A stretch of DNA of 64,000 nt, from contig NZ_BJOB01000004.1 of the NCBI RefSeq assembly GCF_006539985.1, positions 41,007 through 105,006 of the forward strand. Reading direction: 5' to 3'. Source of the stretch: Kurthia gibsonii (GTDB lineage: Bacteria; Bacillota; Bacilli; Bacillales_A; Planococcaceae). The position numbers and the translations under genes are program-made. Of the stretch, positions 35,898 to 46,187 are shown one piece after another (position 1 is the first letter of the stretch; each line of letters begins with the position of its first letter). The notes beneath the pieces are model-generated. The model did no database searches. It saw only the letters and a program-made list of their open reading frames with translations, and was not told where the DNA came from.

Positions 35898-37856
35898 ATG
35901 AAAAAATATGTAGAAAAAGAAGATTTATTTAAATTGGTATCAGTTGCGACACCTATTATCGCACCGAATCAGTTACAGGCTGTTTTTCTGAAAACAGTAA
36001 TAGACGAAAAAGAAAATACGTACTATAACTATTTGTATCAATTAAATTTACAAACACGACAGATACAACAGCTTACTTTTGGAAAAGAACGTATTTCTTC
36101 GGTTCAATGGTCTCCAAATAGCAAGATGGTTTCCTTTATTTCAACAAGGGAGAAAGAGGCAACTTTATACATTTTACCGATTGATGGCGGAGAAGCACGA
36201 GCGGTTGTAAAAGAATTACGTCACATTACTTCTTATCAATGGCATATAGATAGTGCGACAATTTATTTTACAGCAAAAATAGAGCAAGATTTTTTCGAAG
36301 AAAAGAGAGAAAAGAAACGACCAGAAGCCTATCATGTCGATCGTATGCGCTATAAATTGAATGGTACAGGTTTACTCAATACGAAACAATACGCTGCTTT
36401 TGCGAAGTTGGATGTAACAACTGGAGAAATAACACCGCTTATAAAAGATGAAACGAATTATAGTGTACAGCATGTTTCGCCTGATGGTCAGACAGTATTA
36501 TTAACGAATTGGTCTACAGCAAAAGATGACGATTTTTCGATGCAACTCTTACAATATTCAATAGAAGAAAAAACAATGGAAAAAATCTTTGATATGGATG
36601 GTTCGTTAGGTGGAGCAACGTACTCACATGACGGAGCTTACATTGCTTTTGAGGTGTCGCCAAACGAACCCTATCGTAATGCCACACATAATGAAGTGTA
36701 TGTATACGATGTAACACAGCAATCCGCTTGGTCATTAACCGCGATGATGGACTTACCTGTTGGAGACTATGCAATTGGCGATGTACAACAGAGTGTTCAA
36801 GCACCTTCTGTTGTTTGGACGGAAGGAAATGATCTCTACTTCCAAATGTCATCAATGGGCGATGTACGCCTGTATTACGCAACATTGAGTGGGGCAATCT
36901 ATCCTGCTACACCTGAAGAAGAACATATTTACGGGTATGACATCACAAAGGACGGACAATATGCATTGATTGCTTGTTCGTCACCGACAACCGTTAGTAA
37001 CCTCTATTTACATGAAGTTACAACAGGCGAACGTCATCAACTTACACAATTCAATGAAAACTATGAACAAACACATCATCTAGTTAAGCCAGAAATTATT
37101 CAAGTGGAGAATGAGGGACAACTTGTATGGGGATGGTTGATGAAGCCAACTCAGTATCAAGAAGGACAGAAATATCCATTGTTGTTAGCGATTCATGGTG
37201 GTCCACATATGATGTATGCGAATACATTCATGCATGAAATGCAGTTACTCGCTGCAGAAGGTTATGGTGTCCTATACATGAATCCTCGTGGTAGTCATGG
37301 TTATAGCCAAGAGTTCGTAAATGGTTGTCGTGGTGACTATGGTGGCGGTGATTACCGAGATTTAATGGCAGCAGTGGATTTAGCAACATCAGAATACGAA
37401 TGGGTTGATTCAAGTCGTCTAGGTGTAACAGGTGGTAGCTATGGTGGATTTATGACAAACTGGATTATTGGACATACAGACCGATTTAAAGCTGCATTGA
37501 CGCAACGTTCTATTTCAAATTGGGTGAGCTTCTTTGGCGTATCCGATATCGGTTACTATTTCACACCATGGCAAATTGAAGGGGATATGCATGATGTAAA
37601 CAAACTTTGGGAGCATTCGCCATTAAAATATGTCAAAAATAGTACAACACCACTGATGATTCTACATGGAGAATTAGATGATCGTTGTCCGATTGAACAA
37701 GCAGAACAGCTGTATGCAACAATGAAGTCAATGGGGAAAGAGGTAGAGTTTATTCGTTTTGAACAGGCAAATCATGATTTATCACGAACTGGTTTACCGA
37801 ATTTGCGTTTACAGCGATTAGAAGCCATTCAAAATTGGTTTGTTAAGAAATTGTAA
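35898..37856 (+). CDS. S9-family prolyl oligopeptidase-like serine peptidase
   Basis: 652 residues: a propeller-like N-terminal part to about 400, then an alpha/beta-hydrolase domain. The triad is visible: Ser514 in GGSYGGF, Asp594 in HGELDD, His626 in NHDLSR. The oxyanion segment is HGGPHMMY. No signal peptide, so it is cytoplasmic. It resembles YuxL and acylaminoacyl-peptidases. The substrate is unknown. Confidence 0.92.
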   Translation: MKKYVEKEDLFKLVSVATPIIAPNQLQAVFLKTVIDEKENTYYNYLYQLNLQTRQIQQLTFGKERISSVQWSPNSKMVSFISTREKEATLYILPIDGGEARAVVKELRHITSYQWHIDSATIYFTAKIEQDFFEEKREKKRPEAYHVDRMRYKLNGTGLLNTKQYAAFAKLDVTTGEITPLIKDETNYSVQHVSPDGQTVLLTNWSTAKDDDFSMQLLQYSIEEKTMEKIFDMDGSLGGATYSHDGAYIAFEVSPNEPYRNATHNEVYVYDVTQQSAWSLTAMMDLPVGDYAIGDVQQSVQAPSVVWTEGNDLYFQMSSMGDVRLYYATLSGAIYPATPEEEHIYGYDITKDGQYALIACSSPTTVSNLYLHEVTTGERHQLTQFNENYEQTHHLVKPEIIQVENEGQLVWGWLMKPTQYQEGQKYPLLLAIHGGPHMMYANTFMHEMQLLAAEGYGVLYMNPRGSHGYSQEFVNGCRGDYGGGDYRDLMAAVDLATSEYEWVDSSRLGVTGGSYGGFMTNWIIGHTDRFKAALTQRSISNWVSFFGVSDIGYYFTPWQIEGDMHDVNKLWEHSPLKYVKNSTTPLMILHGELDDRCPIEQAEQLYATMKSMGKEVEFIRFEQANHDLSRTGLPNLRLQRLEAIQNWFVKKL

Positions 37857-37973
37857 TTTTTTTTAAAATAGCAACTTTTCCATGATGGTGACGTTCAATT
37901 TCACATGACAGTTTATATACAAAAAGGTATGATAGACAAAGAAATCATAGAAAAGGATTGTGGATGAAAAAAG

Positions 37974-38624
37974 ATGATTAGCATGATTGAATATATTATT
38001 AGTTTTATCGTACACATCGATCAACATCTTGTAGAAATCATTCGAGACTTTGGCAACTGGACATACGGTATTTTATTCGCAATCGTTTTTGTTGAAACAG
38101 GTCTTGTTATTTTTCCATTCTTACCAGGGGACTCGCTATTATTTGCCGCAGGAACATTTGCCGCAATTGGTTCATTAAGCTTACCAACATTGCTTCTTGT
38201 GTTCTTCTTTGCTGCTGTAATTGGTGATTCATTAAATTATGAAATCGGTAAAAAAGTAGGGACGACGATTCGTCCAGGTACACTTATGGGAAAAATGATT
38301 AATCAAGAAAAGATGAATAAAGCAGAGGCGTTCTTTAATAAGCACGGCGGTAAAACAATCGTCATCGCACGATTTATGCCCTTTATTCGTACATTTATTC
38401 CATTCGTTGCAGGTGCAAGTCGAATGAAGTATAGCTACTTCTTAATGTATAACATCGTAGGCGCGACGTTATGGGTGGGAAGCTGTACATTACTTGGTTA
38501 TTTCTTTGGTAATATCCCAATTGTAAAAGAGAATTTCTCTACCGTATTAATTGTGATTATTTTCCTTTCGGTTATTCCAGCATTCGTTGGCTTTATCAAA
38601 TCGAGAAAATCAACTATATCGTAA
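37974..38624 (+). CDS. DedA-family membrane protein
   Basis: 216 residues with about five hydrophobic segments. The family block FLPGDSLLFAAGT is followed by GDSLNYEIGKKVG and, later, RFMPFIRTFIPFVAGASRM. DedA proteins are linked to recycling of undecaprenyl phosphate and phospholipids across the membrane. The start is ATG 37974 or the in-frame ATG at 37983, and neither has a strong ribosome site. A terminator follows. Confidence 0.92.
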   Translation: MISMIEYIISFIVHIDQHLVEIIRDFGNWTYGILFAIVFVETGLVIFPFLPGDSLLFAAGTFAAIGSLSLPTLLLVFFFAAVIGDSLNYEIGKKVGTTIRPGTLMGKMINQEKMNKAEAFFNKHGGKTIVIARFMPFIRTFIPFVAGASRMKYSYFLMYNIVGATLWVGSCTLLGYFFGNIPIVKENFSTVLIVIIFLSVIPAFVGFIKSRKSTIS

Positions 38625-38627
38625 AAT

Positions 38628-38667
38628 AAAAAGACTTTTGCTTAAAAAATAGCAAAGGTCTTTTTTT
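38628..38667 (+). terminator. terminator of the dedA-like gene
   Basis: AAAAAGAC.TTTGCT and AGCAAA.GTCTTTTTTT pair around a short T/A loop. Confidence 0.8.
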
Positions 38668-38721
38668 AAATAAATATATGTTAGAATATTCTTAATAATG
38701 AATTTAAAAGGAGTTTTCATG

Positions 38722-39195
38722 ATGACAGAAAAAATGAATGTAGAAAGTTTTAATTTAGATCATACAAAAGTACAGGCACCATTTGTTCGCCTAGCAGGAA
38801 TTAAAAAAGGTCAGCACGGAGATGAGGTATATAAATACGATATTCGTTTTAAACAACCGAATAAAGAGCATATGGAGATGCCTGCACTTCACTCAATTGA
38901 ACATTTAATGGCTGAAAATATTCGTAACCATACAGATTACGTAGTAGACTTAAGTCCGATGGGATGTCAAACAGGTTTTTATTTATCGATGATTAATCAT
39001 ACAGACTATGATGAAGTATTAACAATTTTAGAAAATACATTACAAGATGTTGTAGACGCAACAGAAGTCCCAGCATGTAACGAAGTTCAGTGTGGCTGGG
39101 CAGCAAGCCATAGTTTAGAAGGCGCAAAACAGTTAGCGAAAGAGATGTTAGATAAGAAAGCAGAATGGTCAATTATCTTTAATGAGACTAAGTAA
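38722..39195 (+). CDS. luxS: S-ribosylhomocysteine lyase
   Basis: 157 residues. It cleaves S-ribosylhomocysteine to homocysteine and the precursor of autoinducer-2. Metal ligands are H57 and H61 in HSIEH (with E60 catalytic) and C124 in EVQCG. The second catalytic residue is C82 in [16 protein letters not shown] precedes a double ATG, and I take the second (38722). It stands alone with a terminator, and no S-box is seen upstream. Confidence 0.95.
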   Translation: MTEKMNVESFNLDHTKVQAPFVRLAGIKKGQHGDEVYKYDIRFKQPNKEHMEMPALHSIEHLMAENIRNHTDYVVDLSPMGCQTGFYLSMINHTDYDEVLTILENTLQDVVDATEVPACNEVQCGWAASHSLEGAKQLAKEMLDKKAEWSIIFNETK

Positions 39196-39226
39196 CTAAT
39201 TGTTATATTAAAATAAAATAAAAATG

Positions 39227-39263
39227 AAAGGGAAATCGCTAAAATAGCCGATTTCCCTTTTTT
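39227..39263. terminator. terminator of luxS
   Basis: AAAGGGAAATCG and CGATTTCCCTTT form a 12-bp stem followed by TTT. Confidence 0.85.
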
Positions 39264-39465
39264 ATGATAGAATAAATTTATAATATTTACCAAATAATCC
39301 AAATGATATTATCATAAAAATAATTAAATGTGAAATATTTTCTATTTATTAGGTTAGAATAACTGTATGTATGGTACAAAAATTATATATTTTATATAGA
39401 AGGTAAAGACTAAAGTCATAAATATTGCTATAATAAAATGGACGAAATAGTGAGGGAGTAGGAAA

Positions 39466-40704
39466 ATGGAGATTTTTATCGGTAGACAACCGATTTTCGA
39501 TGAAAATGAAAAATTATTTGCTTATGAGCTCTTATATAGAAATGACCAAGAACAGAATGAATATATGGCTGTAGACTCCGATTTAGCAACGGTAGAGGTC
39601 ATTATAAACTCATTCTTTTCAATTGGTTTTGATGAATTAGCGAGTGGTAAGCCCTGCTTTATTAATTTTACGGATGCACTATTAAAAAGTGATATATTTG
39701 AAAGTTTATCACCGCGAGAAGTGGTAGTAGAAGTATTAGAAGATGTGCCAATTACAGCTGAGTTAGTGGAGCGTGTCAAAGAGGTTCATAATAGGGGATT
39801 TCGCATTGCTTTAGATGATTTTGTTCTTCAAAATCATGTGAGTTTATATGACCAGCTCTTTCAATATGTTGATTACATAAAAGTGGATTTTTTGCTATCG
39901 ACAGAAGTAGAACGACATGAAATTGAAGAGAAAGTATTAAGACATTATCCACATATCACATTGCTTGCAGAAAAAGTAGAGACGAGAGCACAATATTTAG
40001 AAGCTAGAACGATTGGGTATAAGTTGTTTCAAGGGTACTATTTTAAACAGCCTCAAATTATTAAAGGTAATGAAATTCCAGCAAATATGCTGCAATATTA
40101 TAAAGTAATTGCTTTATTAAATAGTGCAGAACCAGATATTGATGGGCTAGTTGATCATATTGAACATGACGTTGCGCTTTCTTTCAAATTATTAAAGCTC
40201 ATTAATAATTCTTCTAAACGAACGAAACGAAAAATCCGTTCGATTAAACAAGCAATTTTACTACTCGGGTTAACGGATTTACAAAGATGGGTGCAAATTT
40301 TAATTTATCGTGAATGGAGTAAAAAGCCTAAAGCGGATATGTATGAAGAATTAATGAAGACATCACTTTGTCGTGCCAAAATATGTGAGCTCATGGCGAA
40401 AAGAATTGGTTATCGTAATAACTCAGAGTATTTTTTAGTGGGTATGTTCTCATTAATTGATGCTTTATTAGAAAAACCAATGAACGTTATTTTGGCGCAG
40501 TTACCTTTGTCAGATGAAATTGTTGAAACGATTTCAGGAAGTGAAACATCCTTATCTCCTGTTTTAGATATGGCAATTGCACTAGAACGTTTAGATTGGG
40601 AAGAAGTAACACGTTTAGAGGATAAGCTTCAATTAAAAAAAGATGAACTATTTGAATTTGTAGAAAAAGCAAATCAATGGGTAACAAACTTCCAATTGGT
40701 TTAG
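39466..40704 (+). CDS. EAL-HDOD signalling protein, YuxH-like
   Basis: 412 residues. The N-terminal EAL-type domain (about 1-200) has IGRQPIFD and YELLYR, where the family motif EAL reads ELL (21-23), and KVDFLLSTE in place of the usual metal site. The C-terminal part is an HDOD domain (SFKLLKLINNSSKRTKRKIRSIKQAILLLG). YuxH-type proteins often have weak or no cyclic-di-GMP hydrolase activity. AGGGAG precedes the ATG. Its partners are unknown. Confidence 0.88.
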   Translation: MEIFIGRQPIFDENEKLFAYELLYRNDQEQNEYMAVDSDLATVEVIINSFFSIGFDELASGKPCFINFTDALLKSDIFESLSPREVVVEVLEDVPITAELVERVKEVHNRGFRIALDDFVLQNHVSLYDQLFQYVDYIKVDFLLSTEVERHEIEEKVLRHYPHITLLAEKVETRAQYLEARTIGYKLFQGYYFKQPQIIKGNEIPANMLQYYKVIALLNSAEPDIDGLVDHIEHDVALSFKLLKLINNSSKRTKRKIRSIKQAILLLGLTDLQRWVQILIYREWSKKPKADMYEELMKTSLCRAKICELMAKRIGYRNNSEYFLVGMFSLIDALLEKPMNVILAQLPLSDEIVETISGSETSLSPVLDMAIALERLDWEEVTRLEDKLQLKKDELFEFVEKANQWVTNFQLV

Positions 40705-40800
40705 TAGAAAGTTCCTTTTTTCGTGATAATTGAAATCTATGTATGAATCCTGTTATTGTATAATAAGTTAGAATGAAGAACTTGTACTGGAGGGAAAGAC

Positions 40801-41109
40801 ATGAAAAAAGTGTTTTTTGCAACTATTCTCGGTTCGGCATTACTTTTAGGTGCGTGTGGTTCAAGTGAATCAGGATCAGGTGATTCAACAAAAGTAGATG
40901 GCGAAAAGATTGCAAAACAGAAATGTATTAGCTGTCATGGGAATGAATTAAATAACGGGAATGCGCCTTCAATTAAAGATATCGGTGCAAAAAAATCTGA
41001 AAAAGAGATTTTAGACATTATTGAAAATGGTCAAGGTGGCATGCCTGGTGGTATTGTCAAAGGCGACGAAGCAAAAGCAGTTGCAGAATGGCTTTCAACT
41101 CAAAAGTAA
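40801..41109 (+). CDS. cytochrome c-551-type lipoprotein
   Basis: 102 residues. The lipobox LLGAC (Cys19) anchors it to the outer face of the membrane. The haem site is CISCH (C42, C45, H46) and the sixth ligand is probably Met81 in GGMPGG. It is very like CccB and would pass electrons to a terminal oxidase. GGAGGG precedes the ATG. It lies upstream of hprK and is separated from it by a terminator. Confidence 0.92.
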   Translation: MKKVFFATILGSALLLGACGSSESGSGDSTKVDGEKIAKQKCISCHGNELNNGNAPSIKDIGAKKSEKEILDIIENGQGGMPGGIVKGDEAKAVAEWLSTQK

Positions 41110-41112
41110 TTT

Positions 41113-41157
41113 AAAAAACAGTTTGATTGTAGAAATGACAATCAAGCTGTTTTTTTG
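41113..41157 (+). terminator. terminator of the cytochrome gene
   Basis: AAAACAG.TTGATTGT and ACAATCAA.CTGTTTTTTT form a long stem. Confidence 0.85.
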
Positions 41158-41228
41158 TATCGTTTTAAGGAAGAAATTCCGAACGCGACATGATAAAATA
41201 AACGTACGATTGAGAGGACGTGAACAAG

Positions 41229-42152
41229 TTGGAACAAGTATGTACGAGAGATATAATGGAAGTATTTAATTTGAATCTCATTTGTGGTGAAGAAGGAATT
41301 GGTCGACACATTTTAACAAGTGATATTTCGAGACCTGGTTTAGAGATGGCTGGTTATTTCACGCACTATCCAGCAGAGCGTGTACAGTTACTCGGCAAGA
41401 CGGAGTTATCATTCTTTTTAATGTTACCGAAGGCGGAAAGAATGGAGCGCATGCAAAAGTTATGTGCAGAAGATACACCTGCTATTATTATTTCGCATAA
41501 CATGGAAGTACCTGAAGAATTACGTATGGCTTCTGAAGAGAATCATGTGCCAGTACTAACAACGAATCTATCAACAACACGTTTTTCAAGTAAGCTGACA
41601 ACGTATTTAGAGAGTCGTTTAGCACCTTCAACAGCTGTACATGGTGTACTGGTTGATATTTATGGAATAGGCGTACTCATTACAGGAAATAGTGGTGTCG
41701 GTAAAAGTGAGACAGCATTAGAGCTTGTAAAGAAAGGCCATCGCCTTGTCGCAGATGACTGTGTTGAAATTTACCAAGAGAGTGAGAACACACTGATTGG
41801 GAATGCACCACCGCTTATTGCACATATGTTAGAAATTCGTGGTATTGGAATTATCGATATTATGACAATGTTCGGTGCTTCAGCTGTTCGTCGCCATAAA
41901 AGAATTTCTCTTGTCATCGACCTTGAGGTTTGGGATTCCGAAAAAACATATGATAGACTAGGAATCGAGACAGATACAATGCGTATTTTAGATACCGATT
42001 TAACGAAGCTGACAATTCCTGTAAGACCAGGACGAAACTTATCAGTTATTATTGAAGTAGCGGCAATGAATCACCGTCTAAAAAATCTTGGTGTTAATTC
42101 TGCGGAAGAATTTACAAAGAGACTAGAAGATGTAATTCAAGGACAGGGGTAA
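41229..42152 (+). CDS. hprK: HPr kinase/phosphorylase
   Basis: Phosphorylates Ser46 of HPr and Crh to drive carbon catabolite control. 307 residues from the TTG at 41229, whose start MEQVCTRD lines up with MAKVRTKD of B. subtilis. A GTG at 41220 is only two bases from the GAGAGG site. The P-loop is GNSGVGKSE, followed by [11 protein letters not shown] and the C-terminal [19 protein letters not shown]. Its target Crh is encoded at 57161. It heads hprK-lgt-ppaX-acetyltransferase, as in B. subtilis. Confidence 0.96.
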   Translation: MEQVCTRDIMEVFNLNLICGEEGIGRHILTSDISRPGLEMAGYFTHYPAERVQLLGKTELSFFLMLPKAERMERMQKLCAEDTPAIIISHNMEVPEELRMASEENHVPVLTTNLSTTRFSSKLTTYLESRLAPSTAVHGVLVDIYGIGVLITGNSGVGKSETALELVKKGHRLVADDCVEIYQESENTLIGNAPPLIAHMLEIRGIGIIDIMTMFGASAVRRHKRISLVIDLEVWDSEKTYDRLGIETDTMRILDTDLTKLTIPVRPGRNLSVIIEVAAMNHRLKNLGVNSAEEFTKRLEDVIQGQG

Positions 42153-42177
42153 GTCTTGTACGCGGAAGGAGAAAGAG

Positions 42178-42987
42178 ATGGATTTTTTATTAATGCAAAT
42201 TGATCCGGTAGCCTTTAATTTAGGGCCTGTAGCAGTTCGATGGTATGGAATTTTAATCGCAACAGGTATTATCATTGCCTATGTAGTTGCGCAGCGTGAA
42301 ATGACCAAAAGAGGTTTTAAAGACGACTTTTTAACAGATTTATTAATTTGGACGGTTCCAATTGCAATCATCTGTGCCCGAATTTATTATGTATTATTTG
42401 AATGGAGCTACTATAAAGAACATCCAGGACAGATTGTTCAAATATGGCAAGGTGGTATTGCCATTCATGGTGCACTGATTGGTGGTGCCATTACTGTATT
42501 AATCTTCTGTAAAAAGCGTGGCGTCAACTTCTGGAAAGTAGCCGATATTCTAGCGCCGTCGATTTTAATCGGTCAAATTATCGGGCGCTGGGGTAACTTC
42601 ATGAACCAAGAAGCTTACGGTAGTGTCGTAGAGCGTTCATTTTTAGAAAGCTTATACTTACCAAACTGGATTATTGAACAGATGAATGTTCAAGGATTTT
42701 ATCATCACCCGACGTTCCTTTATGAATCAATGTGGAATATTGTCGGCTTGATCGTTTTATTACTACTTAGAAAAGTGAATCTATTACGTGGGGAAATTTT
42801 CTTAATCTATGTGATGTGGTATTCATTCGGGCGTTATTTCGTAGAAGGACTTCGTACAGATAGTTTGTACATTGGCCCCCTTCGTACAGCGCAGATGGTA
42901 TCATTAATCGCGTTAGTTATTGCGGTAATTGTTATGATTTATCGTCGTAAGAAGATGAATCCAGTTGTACGTTATAAAGATAAATAG
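42178..42987 (+). CDS. lgt: prolipoprotein diacylglyceryl transferase
   Basis: 269-residue membrane enzyme that attaches diacylglycerol to lipobox cysteines. Six or seven spans; the signature GRWGNFMNQEAYG and the block HGALIGGA are present. It would serve the four lipoproteins of this window (PrsA, propeller protein, YtkA-like, cytochrome c-551). GGAAGGAG precedes the ATG, 25 bases after hprK. Confidence 0.96.
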   Translation: MDFLLMQIDPVAFNLGPVAVRWYGILIATGIIIAYVVAQREMTKRGFKDDFLTDLLIWTVPIAIICARIYYVLFEWSYYKEHPGQIVQIWQGGIAIHGALIGGAITVLIFCKKRGVNFWKVADILAPSILIGQIIGRWGNFMNQEAYGSVVERSFLESLYLPNWIIEQMNVQGFYHHPTFLYESMWNIVGLIVLLLLRKVNLLRGEIFLIYVMWYSFGRYFVEGLRTDSLYIGPLRTAQMVSLIALVIAVIVMIYRRKKMNPVVRYKDK

Positions 42988-42991
42988 TAGA

Positions 42992-43027
42992 AAGCCCGGA
43001 ACTACATCACGTAGCCCGGGTTGTTTT
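42992..43027 (+). terminator. GC-rich hairpin between lgt and ppaX
   Basis: AAGCCCGG..TAC and GTA..CCCGGGTT form a stem followed by GTTTTAT. It may cut transcription within the hprK operon. Confidence 0.55.
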
Positions 43028-43047
43028 ATATAAAAGGAGTGCTAGCT

Positions 43048-43713
43048 ATGTATTATAAAGGATTATTATTTGATTTTGACGGTACGTTATTAGATACAAA
43101 CGAATTAATTATGGAAACTTTTTATCATGTCTTATCACCAAAATTTCCTGGGAAATATAAAAAAGAAGATATGGCTCAATTTATCGGACCTTCTTTAAAA
43201 GAAACGTTTACAGCAATTGATCCACAAAATGCTGAAAATTTAATCGAAGAATATATTACGTGGAATCGTGTGCACCATGACGAATTGGTCTCAGAATTTG
43301 ACGGTGTAGTCGAAGTACTAACACAATTGAAGCGAGCTGGTTTGAAATTAGCCATTGTCTCAACAAAAAGACGTGAGGCTATTTTAACTGGTTTACATGT
43401 ATTAGGTGTAGAAGAACTATTCGATGTAATTATTAGTAACGATGAGGTTGAACATACTAAACCACATCCAGAACCTGTCTTACTCGCTCTACAAGAACTT
43501 GGTTTACAAAAGCATGAAGTCATTATGATTGGTGATAACTACCATGATATTGAAGGCGGACAAAATGCAGGTGTTCATACAGCAGGTGTCGCTTGGTCGT
43601 TGAAGGGAGCCGCATTTTTAGAAGCACTACACCCAACTTATATGCTTTACCATATGCGTGATTTATATCAAATTACAGGAGTGGAAGCCTATGCGCAAAA
43701 CGACACGCTATAA
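43048..43713 (+). CDS. ppaX: pyrophosphatase PpaX
   Basis: 221-residue HAD hydrolase: nucleophile motif DFDGTLLDT (about 9-17), STKRRE, and IGDNYHDIEGG. In B. subtilis PpaX removes the pyrophosphate made when HprK dephosphorylates seryl-HPr, which explains its place after hprK and lgt. AAAGGAG lies before the ATG at 43048. Its end overlaps the next gene by 23 bases. Confidence 0.94.
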   Translation: MYYKGLLFDFDGTLLDTNELIMETFYHVLSPKFPGKYKKEDMAQFIGPSLKETFTAIDPQNAENLIEEYITWNRVHHDELVSEFDGVVEVLTQLKRAGLKLAIVSTKRREAILTGLHVLGVEELFDVIISNDEVEHTKPHPEPVLLALQELGLQKHEVIMIGDNYHDIEGGQNAGVHTAGVAWSLKGAAFLEALHPTYMLYHMRDLYQITGVEAYAQNDTL

Positions 43714-44206
43714 AGTAAAGGGAGCCTCTTCTTTGTGGCAAATTTACAAGACAGTTTCTTTTTGGAAAGTGGCAAAATGTTTTATAGTAATTGAAATCGC
43801 ACGCATCACACCATTTCTCGCGATGAAAAATTGGCTCTATCGCCATCTACTACATATGAAAGTCGGTGAGCGAACAGCTTTCGCTTTAAAAGTTGTTCCT
43901 GATACGATGTTTCCTGAACGAATATCAGTTGGTGACGATACGATTATTGGCTATAACACGACAATTTTAGCGCATGAATATTTAATTGATGAGTATCGCT
44001 TAGGCGATGTGAAAATTGGGAGTCGTGTCATGGTTGGTGCAAACTCGACGATTCTACCAGGTGTTACAATTGGCGATGATGCAGTAGTATCGGCAATGAC
44101 ACTTGTGAACCGAGATGTACCAGCAGGCGCGATGGTTGGTGGAAATCCTATGCAAATTATTTATACAAAGGAACAACGAGAAAAGAAATTATCTGAAAAA
44201 TCTTAA
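43691..44206 (+). CDS. left-handed beta-helix acetyltransferase, YvoF-like
   Basis: 171 residues starting MRKTTRYKVKGASSLW, matching YvoF of B. subtilis closely. Hexapeptide repeats (IGYNTTILAHEY, VMVGANSTILPGVTIGDDAVV) form the helix of a maltose/galactoside-type O-acetyltransferase. It starts inside ppaX after AGGAGTGG. The acceptor is unknown. It ends the hprK cluster. Confidence 0.92.
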   Translation: MRKTTRYKVKGASSLWQIYKTVSFWKVAKCFIVIEIARITPFLAMKNWLYRHLLHMKVGERTAFALKVVPDTMFPERISVGDDTIIGYNTTILAHEYLIDEYRLGDVKIGSRVMVGANSTILPGVTIGDDAVVSAMTLVNRDVPAGAMVGGNPMQIIYTKEQREKKLSEKS

Positions 44207-44220
44207 TACGAAATAAAAGA

Positions 44221-44288
44221 AAAAAAGGCATGTTTGAGGAAATAGAGTAGTTGAAAGACGAATTATTTTACGTGAGCATGTCTTTTTA
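44221..44288 (+). terminator. terminator of the hprK cluster
   Basis: AAAAAGGCATG pairs with CATGTCTTTTT across a loop of about 45 bases. It is weaker than the others but has a T run. Confidence 0.5.
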
Positions 44289-44300
44289 TATATATGAAAT

Positions 44301-44329
44301 TTGACGGTTATCTAGAATTGCGTTAGAAT
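44301..44329 (+). promoter_or_regulatory. sigma-A promoter of the his operon
   Basis: TTGACG, 17 bases, TAGAAT, about 60 bases before hisZ. No T-box or attenuator is visible between promoter and gene. Confidence 0.7.
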
Positions 44330-44388
44330 ACTATACATCATCACATTAGTACTCTAGTGAACTAAAGTAAAAGATAGGAAGTGGAAGT

Positions 44389-45558
44389 ATGTCTATGATT
44401 CGCCCATTCGAAAAGCCATTAGGTATGCGTGACACATTACCAGGGATTTTTGAAAAGAAAGAATGGATACGCCAAGTCGGACGTGAATTTTTCTCTTTAA
44501 GAGGATTTGACTTTATTAAGACACCCACATTGGAATATTACGAAACAGTTGGTCGTTTTTCAGCAATTTTAGAGTCGAACTTGTTTAAATTAGTTGATTC
44601 ACAAGGAAACACACTCGTGTTACGTCCAGATATGACAACGCCCATCGCACGTATTGCCTCAACAAAACTATTAAAAGAAAAAGTACCACAGCGATTAGCT
44701 TATTTTTCAAATGTTTTCCGCGCGCAAGAATTGGAAGGTGGAAAGCCGGCAGAATTCGAACAAATGGGGATTGAAGTAATTGGTGATGATTCAATTTACG
44801 CAGATACAGAAGTCATTCTAACGACGATTGATTTAATGAAGCGCTTAGGTATTGAATCATTCAAGATTACGATTGGTCATGCGGGAATTTTAGAAGCGAT
44901 CATTCGAAAAAATGTTCAAACAGAAGAACAGTTTACTGAATTACATCAACTACTCGTGAATCGTAACTATGTTGGTTTTGAAGAAGCAGTGGATTGTTTT
45001 GTATTAACGACTGAACAGGCTAGCACATTAAAATCATTTATCGAGGAAGCAACATCCCTTACCAATATGCGACAAATTTCAAAATATCTTTATGAAAAAG
45101 AAGCGCTCATTTATATGGAACAACTCGCTTCGATTTTGGAAATTGCTGGCGTACAAGAATACGTGGCATTTGATTTTACAATCGCAAGTCATATGAATTA
45201 TTACACAGGCATGATGTTTGAAGTATTTGCGGCGAATACAGGTTATCCAATTGGGAATGGCGGACGCTATAATGGATTGCTTGAAAATTTCGGTGCAGAT
45301 ATGAGTGCAGTAGGTTTCGCACTGCGAATTGATTATTTATTAGAAGCAATGCCGAAAATAGAAGATGAAAAAGAGAGTGTTCTTATTCTATTTGTATCGA
45401 CACAATTGGCACAGGCACTTGAACAAACACAGCAATTGCGCGAACAGGGTTATCGTACGACGATGCAATCTTTAGAAGGAATCGAAAATTTCGCACAATA
45501 TGAAAAGCAGTTTACGAAAGTAGTACGTGTTGGACAAGGGGGTACAAGTTATGAATGA
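44389..45558 (+). CDS. hisZ: ATP phosphoribosyltransferase regulatory subunit HisZ
   Basis: 389 residues resembling the catalytic domain of histidyl-tRNA synthetase without its anticodon domain ([33 protein letters not shown]). It combines with short HisG to form active ATP phosphoribosyltransferase. First gene of the his operon, overlapping hisG by eight bases. Confidence 0.95.
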   Translation: MSMIRPFEKPLGMRDTLPGIFEKKEWIRQVGREFFSLRGFDFIKTPTLEYYETVGRFSAILESNLFKLVDSQGNTLVLRPDMTTPIARIASTKLLKEKVPQRLAYFSNVFRAQELEGGKPAEFEQMGIEVIGDDSIYADTEVILTTIDLMKRLGIESFKITIGHAGILEAIIRKNVQTEEQFTELHQLLVNRNYVGFEEAVDCFVLTTEQASTLKSFIEEATSLTNMRQISKYLYEKEALIYMEQLASILEIAGVQEYVAFDFTIASHMNYYTGMMFEVFAANTGYPIGNGGRYNGLLENFGADMSAVGFALRIDYLLEAMPKIEDEKESVLILFVSTQLAQALEQTQQLREQGYRTTMQSLEGIENFAQYEKQFTKVVRVGQGGTSYE

Positions 45559-46177
45559 GCCATTAACAATTGCGATGCCAAAAGGACGTATTTTTGAAGA
45601 AGCATATGAGCTATTAATTCAAGCGAATTTCGACTTACCTGAAACAATTGATTTATCACGTAAACTCATGTTGGAAGTACCTTCTGAAAATATTCGCTTC
45701 ATTTTAGCAAAACCGATGGATGTACCTACATATGTTGAGCATGGTGTAGCAGACATTGGAATCGCGGGGAAAGATACATTACTTGAGCAACAACGCCATG
45801 TGCATGAATTACTTGATTTGAAGATTAGTACATGTCATATTGCATCAGCTGGTTTACCGAATACCGTACTAGATGAGATTGCTCCACGTATTGCGACAAA
45901 ATATCCGAATATTGCGTCAGCCTACTATCGTGAGCGCGGCGAACAAGTAGAAATTATCGGACTGAATGGCTCGATTGAGTTAGCACCGATGATTGGTTTA
46001 GCAGATCGCATTGTCGATATTGTCTCAACAGGTCAAACATTGAAAGAGAATGGACTTGTAGAATATGAATATATTACGAATGTGTCGTCACGATTAGTTG
46101 CCAATCCAGCAAGTTACCGTATGAAGAATGAACGTATTATAGATTTAGTAAAACGTCTAAAAGCGTGTGTAAAATAG
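45551..46177 (+). CDS. hisG: ATP phosphoribosyltransferase, short form
   Basis: 208 residues, the short form lacking the regulatory domain and so requiring HisZ. Markers are [25 protein letters not shown] and the PRPP-binding [14 protein letters not shown]. The start is the ATG at 45551 after AAGGGGG. Confidence 0.95.
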   Translation: MNEPLTIAMPKGRIFEEAYELLIQANFDLPETIDLSRKLMLEVPSENIRFILAKPMDVPTYVEHGVADIGIAGKDTLLEQQRHVHELLDLKISTCHIASAGLPNTVLDEIAPRIATKYPNIASAYYRERGEQVEIIGLNGSIELAPMIGLADRIVDIVSTGQTLKENGLVEYEYITNVSSRLVANPASYRMKNERIIDLVKRLKACVK

Positions 46178-46187
46178 GGGTGAGTAG